From: Roridomyces roridus
Taxonomy: Eukaryota; Basidiomycota; Agaricomycetes; Agaricales; Mycenaceae
Reading direction: 5' to 3'
NCBI GenBank assembly: GCA_029378245.1
Contig: JARKIF010000043.1
Location: forward strand, 124,001 to 188,000
DNA: 64,000 bases
A program made the translations under genes and the position numbers. Positions 54,868-64,000 of the stretch are shown piece by piece; position 1 is the stretch's first letter; every line of letters begins with the position of its first letter. The notes beneath the pieces are model-generated. The model was not told the origin of the DNA and did not search any database. It worked only from the letters and a program-made list of their open reading frames with translations.

Positions 54868-57275
54868 TCAATAGTTGAGCTCCAATAAGGCAGAGCCGGT
54901 TTGAAGCGAAGCTGTCTTTGCATTTCGTGATCGTCTAGTCTTGGAGGTCATGGTAGGGTCGTTCCTCCAAGGTCGGTTCTCGGACGCGTTGACCCCTGCC
55001 TCGGGCTCGGTGAAGTCGAATCTCGGAAGAGTGATACTGGCGGTGGAAAAGCAAGCGTTGTTGTTGTCTGCATCCTTCAGCTCAGTGCCCAATTCCTCAT
55101 TACACGCCACACGAAGGACGAATAAAATGTAGTTGCTACAATCCCCAGACGATACAAATCCATGCAGGCTATACAAATCCAGAACCATTCTTCAAATACA
55201 AAAATTTCACTCCCTCAGCTGCCCAGCTTCCGGCGCTTACCCACATCGCTCCACACGGAAAGCATTAACCATGGTGCACTGTTTCTCTTGACACCTCGGC
55301 TCGACGAGGTCCCTGAGGAGCGGCCGCTAACGCTCGCTGCAAGCACGCGTGAGTGAAAAGAAAAGCGATAACGTTCTCGCCGTACCAGTGCGCGGCGGAC
55401 CTGCCTAATAACAAGTCAGTCGCATGCCAGAGAAAGAAGGCATCACGGACCTGCAATATGGAGTCCTCCTCCTCCTCCTCTCCCTTCATCGGCAACCGCA
55501 TTGGCGATATGTACTCTGGGTTAAAGGTGAGCGCCCATCGAACGGATTGTGATGTAACACCCACTGTGGTGCCATTCAGCGTCGCTCGGCGGAGTCAATG
55601 GCCCTCCCTCAGGCTCGCCCTTGTCCTTGGAGGGCGACTGAGAAATGATTAGCGTGGACATGTAGAAGAGATTGTGTCAAACGCACCGAAGGCCGACGAG
55701 GAGTATCACCGGTGAAGATGAACGGGTCGGGTGTCTTGCGAAAACCAGTGAGCAGTAGATACGGGTGGAAATATCAGCGAACACACGGGAGGACGGGACG
55801 ATGACCCTGTGCGCAGGTAAGTACGCGATCACGTGAAGACTTTGGGCACAAATAGCTACCCAGGAACTCTTCATCCATGCAGGCGGCGGCGTGCCGAGCC
55901 AGGTTCTACGAGGAAATGGTCAGCAATGCGACAGCAGGGCGGTTGCCGCGCACCTTGAACGAGAACTTGCTCGTCCTCTTGGAACGCTGCTTCCCATTCT
56001 GCTCTCCCTCCTCCCATTCGGTCTCACTTTCATCCTCCACGCCTTCAGTCTCAGTCTCCCCATAGGTTTCATCGTCCTCCCCTTCGGTCTCTGTCTCATC
56101 GCCATCGCCTTCACTCTCACACGAATGCTCGTCCCCGTCGATCTCCTCATCGCCGACGCCGAGCAACCCGGCCACGACCTGCACATAAGAATCAAATCGA
56201 TACGAAACCAGCAGGGAATGGTCTACCCACCGTCACTTCGTCATGATCATCTTGTCGCTGTAGCGTTGCGAGGCGACGCATCGCGATGGACACTATTGAC
56301 CGAAGGTGAGACTGGGCGCTGAGGAGAGCAAGCAGTATGCGAACCTGGATTGTTTGGATCCAATTGAGGCAACTTGGTCTTGGATTTCGTGCCACTAAAA
56401 CAAACTTGAGTTCGCCGCCAGAACGTGACGCAAATGAAACTGACTGGTAATTGATGCGGGCGGCGAGGGCGACCTGGATTAGAGGACCTAAGAGTTCGTC
56501 CAGCCAGAGTAGGTACGGGTCGAGGCGCGACGACGCCAAAGCACCGATGTAGCCGAGGAAAGTGTCCACGGTTTCCTCCGCGTCGTCGAGGCCGGCGGGC
56601 TGGCCGTTAAGGGTGGCGCGCGCCCAAATCTCGCTCATAACTTTGTCGGTCAATAAGACCTGAGATAAAGTCTGGAAATGAGGCATGAGTGAAATCAAAG
56701 CGGGGCGCAGACGGAAAGACTTGCCGCGGAAAGACCAGGCTCTGACCTGTCAGAAGCTAGATAGCACGGCAATGCGCAGACCCTCAGTCGTCGTAAGAGA
56801 CAAAAGACTGATATATTAAGTACCTAGATAGCGCGGCAATGCGCAGACTACATAGACACTCGTAAGTATGCTAGATACATAAGAAAGAGATAAAGGCACA
56901 TACCCCTCAGTCGTCGTAAGAGACAAAAGACTGAGGGACACGTGTCGATGGTGTGGACGTGGGTAAGGAAGTGGAGAAGCCGGGTGTGAAGGCCCGGGGC
57001 GGATGATAATCAACTTTTGACATGACCCAGCCTCAGTGGTAAGAGCGTCTTCGAGCTTGTACATCACCAAATGGCGGCCTGCAAAGTCGATTTGTTAGCT
57101 GATACCGGCGCCATGGAGCAGACATACCTTTGTTAATGAAAGGCTTCCGTACAAAGTCCGAAGGCGATCCCGCAGCCTCGAGAAGCTCTGCGGGGACTGG
57201 CGTCAACTGCAGCGAGAAACCGGGTCTCCGGACATGGCTGACGAGGCCGTCCGACATAGTAGCGTGAAGTTTCAT
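54868..57275 (-). pseudogene. Unknown multi-exon gene, probably decayed
   Basis: Starts with MKLHATMSDGLVSHVRRPGF (ATG 57275), then an intron (GTATGT...TTTGCAG, about 57125-57080) and HLVMYKLEDALTTEAG. A block at 56690-56450 reads MSEIWARATLNGQPAGLDDA and DPYLLWLDELLGPLIQVALA. Further exons give RRLATLQRQDDHDEVT, an acidic Glu/Asp/Thr stretch (DEEIDGDEHSCESEGDG) and NLARHAAACMDEEFLG. FRKTPDPFIFTGDTPRRPSS occurs near 55720, and a C-terminal block ends TGSALLELNY (stop near 54868). Helical leucine-rich blocks suggest a repeat-type scaffold, but no family is recognised. A ~130 bp local duplication at 56.76-56.95 kb and frame changes near 55.8 kb suggest decay. Confidence 0.45.
56760..56950 (+). 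repeat. Local duplication inside the unknown gene
   Basis: TAGATAGCACGGCAATGCGC and CCTCAGTCGTCGTAAGAGAC occur together at 56759-56812 and again, spread apart, at 56826-56845 and 56914-56944. The copies lie in intron-like sequence. Confidence 0.8.
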
Positions 57276-58180
57276 AATTCAATTCGTTGGCACTGGGCGA
57301 GGCGTCAGGCTGGCGGGCACGGCAAGGTGGAGAGATTACACGTACAGAGCGCGGGCGAGAGGCCTCGGACGAGGCAAGTGTTCACCGTCCAGGTGGGCTG
57401 CCGCGGTGTCAGACTGGCAGGTAAAGTAAAGGGAGAGCACGCACGAGTTAGGGATGAGATGGAGCAAGGGAGGGGCGAGAAACGGCGGGATTCGTGCCTG
57501 GGCGAGGTGTCAAGCTGGCGAGGACGGGTAGAGAGAAGAAACGCACTGTTTCGATTGGGCGGGCGGAGGATGGGGGGCAGCTCAAGGTGGAGAATAAGAG
57601 AGATGACTCGCAAGAAGAGAGGAGATGGTGGAAGGGAGAAGGAGCGCAAATTGTTGACGCGTTTGGTCGCGGCTTTTATAACCTGCCTATTTGGGAATCT
57701 CAGAGAGCACTCAGGACTCGTCGTCGCCGCTGCTCACAGGCTTCTACTCTACCCTGCTCGCCGACAAATGGGACTCCACTGCCCTCGACTCTGGTATCAT
57801 CCTTTCTTCGCGACGAATCATCCGTCTTGGGGTGTGCCTGATCCTCTGTGGTCAGTACCAAGTCGCGTGGCCAAAAACCACATACCCAAGTCATCTACGA
57901 CTGCATTCCCGGAGTCCAGCTGCAAACCCAGACGCGTTTAACCAGCCGCAAAATGAAAAAGTAAGATAAGATGAGTGGGTCGGCCTCCCACGCGTCACGG
58001 CGCCCGCGACGGATCAACAATAGTAAGCCTAAAAAGGAATGCCGGGACGAGTGGCTGGTGACTCGGGGAGCAAACCCGAAACAAAAAATCAAACGTTGGA
58101 TTCGGGTGTAGCTATGTATAGCTGGTCTCCACACGGGGCGACATGCAACGGCCAGGTTGTGGCCAGGATTGTTCTGGCCG
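57276..58180. other. No supported gene
   Basis: GC-rich, with long open frames on both strands (57234-57941 plus) that give Arg/Gly-rich translations without splice or start support. No RNA gene or repeat recognised. Confidence 0.4.
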
Positions 58181-58187
58181 TGCCACC

Positions 58188-58275
58188 GAAGCCTTAGCTC
58201 AACTGTTCAGTGCGTCAGCACACGAGCTCACCGCCTAAAGCCAAAGGTGATGGGTTCGAACCCAGAAGGTGGAGT
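58188..58275 (+). repeat. tRNA-derived sequence, probably a SINE head
   Basis: A-box-like TAGCTCAACTG at 58195-58205 and a perfect B box GGTTCGAACCC at 58253-58263, about 48 bases apart, as in polymerase III promoters of tRNAs. The acceptor stem pairs over only about four positions and the T stem is poor, so it is not a working tRNA. An unrelated 3' segment follows (to about 58480), as expected for a tRNA-derived SINE. Strand is set by the promoter boxes. Confidence 0.4.
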
Positions 58276-58479
58276 ACCGGATTGCCATTGCCGAACGCGG
58301 CCTACCGATTCCCAGATATTTTGGCCGACTTGTGCGAGTGGAATAAATGTTTTCTCAAGGCGGGAGGCATTTAATGAGACGATACAGCATCATGGGATTT
58401 GGCGTAAGTACCGCAATTCGGGGTATCACAATTCGATAAATCACGATGCGAGACATAGGCGTCCGTCTACATCTGTAAG

Positions 58480-59348
58480 GCCTCCTCTGCATTCCACTAG
58501 TCCGCGACCCACATTCCTCTCAGAATTTCAGGCCCGTCTAGAAGCTAGCCATCGACGGCGGAACCTTTCAGAAATGTTGGAAGCCTGGACGGCTTGGATG
58601 ATACCACAGTGGGGAGAATAATACGATGGCGTGAAGAACAGAATACGTGCTGTAACCCGCGGGAAGTATGAGAGCGTTTCGGACGACGACCTGCGCAGAT
58701 TTACCAGAGAGTGTTCCTTGAGAAGAATGGCAGACGGTGGTCCGCACAACCGATTCAGATGCACAATTGAAATTGCGAATGATTGGATGTGAAACCCCGA
58801 CTGCTGGGACTAGTACTGCGTGGACGTGTCGAAAGGACGTTGGATGCTTCCTGTGATTCTCTGAGCTCATGCGGCGTCGCGCTCCAAAATAAACGCTCGA
58901 CGTCGGGCCATTGGAGAGGAATTTGAGTAAGGTAGACTGGATTTATAGCAGCCGAGCCCCGGGTTAATTTAGGCCCATTCCAGCTTTCAGAAATCGGGGC
59001 TGGCTGGCATCGACGCCAGAACGCGGTTAACAACCCAGCAATTAGGAGAACGAAGATTGGCACGATGTCTAAATTGAATTTGCAAGTGGTGATTTTGTGG
59101 CTTTCCGTCGGCCGCGTTCCTCAGAGTCAGAGCCAGATTTAGTGCCAGGATTGCGCAGAAGTTGTATTCAGATTCAAGCTGGGCCATGAGAGAACGTCGT
59201 CCGTTGTTATCGCAGCCATGATGAAGGTCCAGATCAAGTCAGATCAAATCACGATTCGTCTTAGTGTCTCTTCTCTTCCACTGACCTGCTCGACGAGGTA
59301 CGATGCGCGGTCCTTACGATTGTCGTCCTAGACTGAAGACCACCCCAG
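58480..59348. other. Intergenic, no gene seen
   Basis: A minus-strand hydrophobic open frame (about 59063-58755) starts only with a GTG and lacks splice support, so I do not call it. The last ~100 bases are the probable promoter and leader of the dehydrogenase gene at 59349. Confidence 0.4.
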
Positions 59349-60711
59349 ATGTCCGACCTGCTGCACTCCACCCTCCGCTCCAACAGCAGCACTAATATCG
59401 CAGGGATGAGCAGCGGGGCCCAAACCCCAGCGGTTCCCTACTCACGGCCGACAAGCCCAGGTGCCGGCGGCAATCCCATTCAAATCGGTTTTGTCGGAAT
59501 CGGAGCCATGGGCGCCCTGATGGCCAAGAACCTCGCAAACTACCGCGCCACCCACGTCCCTGGCTCTCCTGCGATCCTCGTCTGGAATCGCACCGCCTCA
59601 AAGTGCGAGGCCCTCCTCAATGAGCTGGGGCCCTCGAAAATCCGAATCGCACAGGCCCTCGAGCAGGTCGCGACCGAGTGCGATATGATCATAACCAATC
59701 TCGCAAACGATGAAGTCATCAAGAGCGTCTTTCAGCAGCTTGCAGAGACGCTCAAGGATGCGCCGCCGCAGAGGAATAAGATCTTCATCGAGACCAGTAC
59801 GGTGCGTGTTCTCATTTCTTGTTCTTTCCGGATCTAATGCACGTCCAAGATTTATCCCACTCTCGCGGGCGAACTGGACCTCTTGATCTCTTCCATCCCC
59901 CACTGTCGACTCATCACCTCGCCTGTATTCGGTACACCCCTCGTCGCTGCCTCTGCGCAGCTTGTCATCGTCATGTCTGGCGACTACCGGTTAGTATCGG
60001 TGGACTGTTACGGCCGTTTACTCAAAACTACGGTAGATCCAAGAAGGAGGCCGCACACACCCTCGTCCCAGCCGTGGGCCGCAAAGTCATAGATCTCGGT
60101 GGAAACCTCGAAAAGGGTGAGTTTCCTCCAATCTCGAAAAATCAGCCACTCACCCATATGCGCAGCCCCGACTTTGTGAGCAAACCCCGACGTTCTTGTC
60201 GCGCGAAACTGACTCCAAGGCAGCAAACTCATTGGCAACAGCATGATCCTCGGCACGCTCGAAATCTTCGCAGAGTCGTATACGCTGGCGGAGAAATCGG
60301 GCATCGCCTCGGCGGAGGTGCATAATCTCGTCAAAGAGCTTTTCCCCGCTCCCGGGTACGTATCCATCTGTTTGCCCTCACGCTCCAACTCATCTCGACT
60401 CCAGACTCATTCGGTACTCGGAACGCATGTCCCAAAACTACTTTGACGCCTCCACGGGCTTCTCAATCGACGGTGGTATCAAAGACGCCTCACACATTCG
60501 CCGCCTCACGGCCGTCCACAACGCGCCCATGCCAAGCATCGACATTGCGCACCAGCATCTCATTACTGCGCGTGCGATTCACAACAGCAGGGTGCAGGCC
60601 GGTAAACCGACCGTCGAGGTGCTGGACTGGAGTGGGATAGTGGCTGGAACTCGCGTTGCTGCTGGTCTGGACGGGTTTGAGAGTCCAGCAGGCGTGGTGG
60701 AGGAAGAGTAA
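59349..60711 (+). CDS. 3-hydroxyisobutyrate dehydrogenase-like NAD(P)-binding enzyme
   Basis: Six exons (59349-59801, 59850-59989, 60037-60116, 60168-60177, 60224-60355, 60405-60711) give 373 aa. After a Ser/Pro-rich leader the Rossmann fold starts at IGFVGIGAMGALMAKNL, with the dinucleotide loop G50-x-G52-x-x-G55. The WNRTASKC strand and the cofactor-binding NLANDEVIKSVF follow. The second domain has PVFGTPLVAASAQLVIVMSG and KLIGNSMI, where Lys229 is the expected catalytic residue and Asn233 its partner. A 10-nt microexon (60168-60177) is needed to keep the frame. The family oxidises 3-hydroxy acids such as 3-hydroxyisobutyrate in valine breakdown; the exact substrate is not certain because beta-hydroxyacid dehydrogenases are diverse. 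It is convergent with KRE33, 85 bases apart. Confidence 0.93.
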
Positions 60712-60796
60712 AGCAATAGACAGATTACAAGTGTATGTAAGGAGATCTGTATGTGTGTACACTAAATCATAATGGGTAGGATGGACCATGATGACT

Positions 60797-63700
60797 CTAT
60801 CGCTTTTGCTTCTTGCCCCGCCTCGACGTCTTTTTATCTTGAGGCTTTTCCAGCTCCTCCGGCGGGCTCTTGCGTTTCTGACCAGCAGCGGCTTTGACAC
60901 TGACAACCGTATTCCCACGTCCCTTGCCAATCTGCCCCTCCGCCATACTCCAATCCGTCGACGCGTCGTTGATCGCGTATCTACACGGTCAACCTCATAA
61001 GCGCTCAAGGAATCAAAATAAAAACGATATTAACCGAAACTCACTTTTTCAGATCCAAGCTATCAATGAGCTCCCGCTGCCGCTGCTTCTCCTTGCTCAT
61101 CTCGCCCTCCCCAGCCTCATTCAGCTCCTCCTCGAGAGAAACGGCTATAGGCGCCGCCCCAACCGTCCTGATCGTCGTAGAAGTCGAAGGATCAGGTATA
61201 TCAGCCCCGATAGCGGCCTTTTGAATCCCCACAAGCCGTTTGGTGATCTTGCGCACGACTTTGCTGAAAAGAGCCAGCGTTTGGGAGACGGGGAGGCTGA
61301 GCTCCGTCTCGATCTCGTCAATCTCCTTCCGCTGCAGACCGAGACCGAGGAGGATGGCGCTCTGGACGGCACTCAGCCGGACATCACCACCGACACCCTC
61401 CTCGCTGCCGTCACCGGTTAATCGCCTGTCGAAGAAGAGCGTCGCGATGGTGGGTACGAGGTCCAAAATCGCGTGATAGTCGAGCATGTTGTTGGCGTAG
61501 GCTTCTAACCGCTTGAGATCAAAGGGCGTGAGGAGGTGAGAGAGCTCGAGCGAATTGAGCTCTGCGAGATCATAAGTACAAAAGCTGTTGGAGGATAGGA
61601 AACCTACCTCTCGATTTTGTGGGGTCCGCATCCACCGCTTTCAGACCCGCGTTCACGGCTTCCAACAAACTGAGCGCCGTAACACTCCCGAATTCTCGGA
61701 ATTTATACGACAACAGGGAGAGGAATCGTTTGCGGAAGTCTGGGAACGTCAATGAGTTTAATTCAGCCACTATGAGAATGTCGCACCTTTGGCGAATTCA
61801 CCCAGCCACTCTTGCTGGCTATCCCCCAAACTACGGACCATGACACAGCTATGCTCGCCGGTCAATTCGCTCGTGGATTGTCGGAGGTACAGCGGGACAT
61901 AACCCGCCCTCTTCCAGAATCTAGAAAAGAATCAGTATCAGGAGCATCTCCCCAGAGGCAGACTGACCGCAAGAGCTGCCCAGTAAGCCCGTAACTCACC
62001 CCGAGATAATCTAATATCTCGGGTTTCCGTTCCGAAAGACGCTGTAACAGCGGCGGCATGCTCGATATCGCACGGACGGTGGGTGTTTCCGTTCGCAAGT
62101 CGCTCGTAGCCTATAAAAAGTGAGTACAAAGCACAAATACCGAGCCAAGACGTACAGGGTCAAACTCCCCGAGGTTGGGATACTTCTGTTCCGGCGCCTC
62201 GGTTTCGTCAAAGTTAAAATACTCCCCGCTGTAGAACGCGTTCAACGCCTCCAACGCTCGCGATCCATAACCCATCTGCAAAACGAATTAGCTTGGCTTG
62301 ACGCAGCTCGGACGGAACTTACCCCAGAATAATCAGGGTCGCAAGCAACACGAACGACCCGGCCTCCCTTGAGCGCAGCGAACCCAGTCTCAAGGAACTG
62401 CCCGCTAACAACCCAGGGAATCATATCCCCACTCGCACCCTTGCCCCGTCCAGCAGCATCCATCACCGTCTCCTTGCTCAGCCCACCCTCCAGCGCAACC
62501 TGCAGCACCACCAACGGTTCCGGCAACACCTCCTCGTCGTCCTTTATCGGCGGCAGCAGAACGAAGAGGTGGTGCGCCGGCGCATCAGAAAGCATCTGCA
62601 AGTCGTTTGGCGAGTTCTTGTAATGTGAGGCGACATACAGCGCCATCATGCGCTGCAAGAAGACCTCGCTCGCAGGATGGTAGCTGAACAGCGTGTCCCT
62701 GTTCACGTAGAACAAAGTACATGTCGACGGATGGGGCGTTCCGCGGTGTGACGAAGAGGACGTCGTGGCGTTGAGACACAGGACGTTGTACAGCCATTTT
62801 TCGATCCTGTCGCCAGCGCCGTAACGGATGGGTGTGGAAAGTTTGATTTCGCGGAGTGTACGGGATTTGGGGGCAGGTTTGGGGTGTTTCTTGGACGGCG
62901 CTTTCGCGTTGTCGTCGTCTTTCCCGGCTGGAGCCTTGGATAACGATGGCCGAGTGCTATCTCTCAGCTGCTGGATGAGCTTGAGGGATAAACTCCGCCC
63001 CGTGCCCTCGTATCCGTTGATAGTCGAGGCCAAGAAGACGAGGTAAGGGCCGATAAGGTTCCGCACGAGCGGCAGGGGAATGGCAGCAGCCTCGTCGATA
63101 ATGACGAGTTCAGCTTGCCCGAGGACATGAGCGTCTTGGGGTTGGATGTACTGCAAAGAAAATCAGAATGCAAAGATTGCGCAGACAAAACGCGTACCTG
63201 GATAGTCTGCCGGTGGTTTTTGAAAATATCCACCCGAACGATGGCACCCTTGGACCCACCCTCCGGAGACACGCTCTGCATGATATCGTAATCCAGATGC
63301 TCCTCGTAGCCCAGGGCGTCCATGCCCTTGAAGATAAACTCGAATAGAGTCTTCAAGTTCTCAGGACTAGGACTCGTCACGAAGATATTCGAGTACCCGT
63401 GAGCCAACGCAGACGCGATGGCCAGCCCAAGTGCGGCAGACTTGCCTCGCCCACGAGCAGCGGTGAGGGTGACCGTAGAGGAAAGAGTCTTTTCCGAGAT
63501 GGCCTCGATGAAGGTAAGCAGCGCCTGGGCTTGATCGAGGGTTTTGGCGAGCGTGAGGAGGGGACCGGCGGGAGTGGTGTCTGCGAGACTTTCGCGGAGT
63601 TCTTCGAGCTGTGCTTGGTCGGGAGACGTTTTGGGTAGACTTTCGTCGTCAATGGGCGTAATGTCTTTGCCTCGGGAGATTGGCAAAACGTTGAGCTCGT

Positions 63701-64000
63701 CGTCGAGGAATAGACAATCCTCGGATGAACCGAGGGAGAGGATAAACCGCTCGTTGAAGCGGGCAACGACGGAGTCATGCGACGACGTTCGGTAACGGGA
63801 ATGCACATCCTGAGAGAATATTCAAGGCGCGACTGTAAAACGCGAGAACACGCACCATAGTCATGCTGTAAAGCTGCTTCAAACTCGTCATCGTCTTGAG
63901 CAGCAAGACGATCAGCCCTCCTCCCTCAACGGTCTCAATCGTCCGGGCAAGAAGATTGGGCGTTATAGCCTCAAAGTCTTGCAGAACGCACATCCCGTAC
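60797..64000 (-). CDS. KRE33: RNA cytidine acetyltransferase Kre33/NAT10, 3' part (N-terminus beyond window)
   Basis: Nine exons lie in the window (from the edge to 63856, 63809-63198, 63150-62324, 62275-62156, 62110-61978, 61920-61787, 61739-61608, 61561-61045, 60980-60797), all in frame. In order: AITPNLLARTIETVEGGGLI; helicase-like module with Walker A AARGRGKSAA and Walker B LVIIDEAAAIPLPL; GNAT acetyltransferase region including MGYGSRALEALNAFYSGEYF; FWKRAGYVPLYLRQ with LTGEHSCVM; a tRNA-binding-type C-terminal domain; and a Lys-rich nucleolar tail ending RRGKKQKR. Kre33/NAT10 makes N4-acetylcytidine in 18S rRNA and tRNA and is needed for small-subunit assembly in the nucleolus. Roughly the first 100-150 residues are missing only because the window ends. 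No lesions seen. Confidence 0.97.

Noticed and set aside
57234..57941. 235-codon plus-strand open frame
   Set aside because: Arg/Gly-rich translation, overlaps the first exon of the opposite-strand gene, and shows no splice sites or recognisable motifs.

Overview
The window reads as a piece of a mushroom-forming basidiomycete (Agaricomycetes-like) genome. The evidence is dense 45-60 nt GT-AG introns, a Kre33/NAT10 gene and a DUF726 (TMCO4-like) gene in fungal form, and transposon protein families I know mainly from Agaricomycetes. No organism name can be read from the sequence itself.

Layout. The two ends carry ordinary housekeeping genes. At the left is an intact five-exon DUF726 alpha/beta-hydrolase membrane protein (1603-4778, minus). 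At the right is a six-exon 3-hydroxyisobutyrate-dehydrogenase-like gene (59349-60711, plus), convergent with the 3' part of the rRNA/tRNA cytidine acetyltransferase gene KRE33/NAT10 (60797 to the window edge, minus). The ~54 kb between them is an accessory region of decayed duplicated genes and nested DNA transposons. DUF726 and its upstream neighbour recur as broken copies (12.7 kb, 15.5-20.8 kb). A 0.4 kb segment at 1.0 kb recurs at 37.7 kb. An unknown gene, 'X', is intact at 40.45-41.3 kb and recurs broken at 50.3-51.25 kb and, inverted, at 21.1-21.9 kb.

The main discovery is a complete-looking 15.48 kb CACTA/EnSpm-type element at 21905-37386. It has ~410 bp near-identical terminal inverted repeats beginning CACAGCG and a 3-bp target duplication (ACT). 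The broken X copy at 50.3-51.1 kb gives a matching unoccupied site. The element carries five genes: a 1174-aa TNP2-family transposase (E), a coiled-coil protein with an acidic GMSSEDED motif (D), a small Pro-rich protein (C), a short WD40-like protein with a C-terminal membrane segment (B, plus decayed extra copies) and a 937-aa protein with an SWWP motif (A). Nine copies of a ~30 bp palindrome and four GTTGTAC-type palindromes lie in its intergenic DNA. A 1.03 kb foldback derivative of the same family sits at 17080-18105.

Other mobile DNA: a 540 bp CACTG-ended MITE splits the coding exon of a small gene (10546-11691); a 4.26 kb CACTG-ended element (43660-47921) has decayed contents; three hAT-type MITEs have perfect 8-bp target duplications; a Tc1/mariner-type transposase gene has lost its middle; and there is a tRNA-derived SINE-like sequence at 58.19 kb. 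I saw no LTR retrotransposon, reverse transcriptase, CRISPR array or rRNA gene.

How the parts fit: old segmental duplications supplied redundant sequence that is now decaying and receiving transposons, and the undisturbed paralogues record the pre-insertion sites. Exon boundaries were placed by eye from splice signals and frame continuity. Protein family names come from remembered motifs, not from a search.
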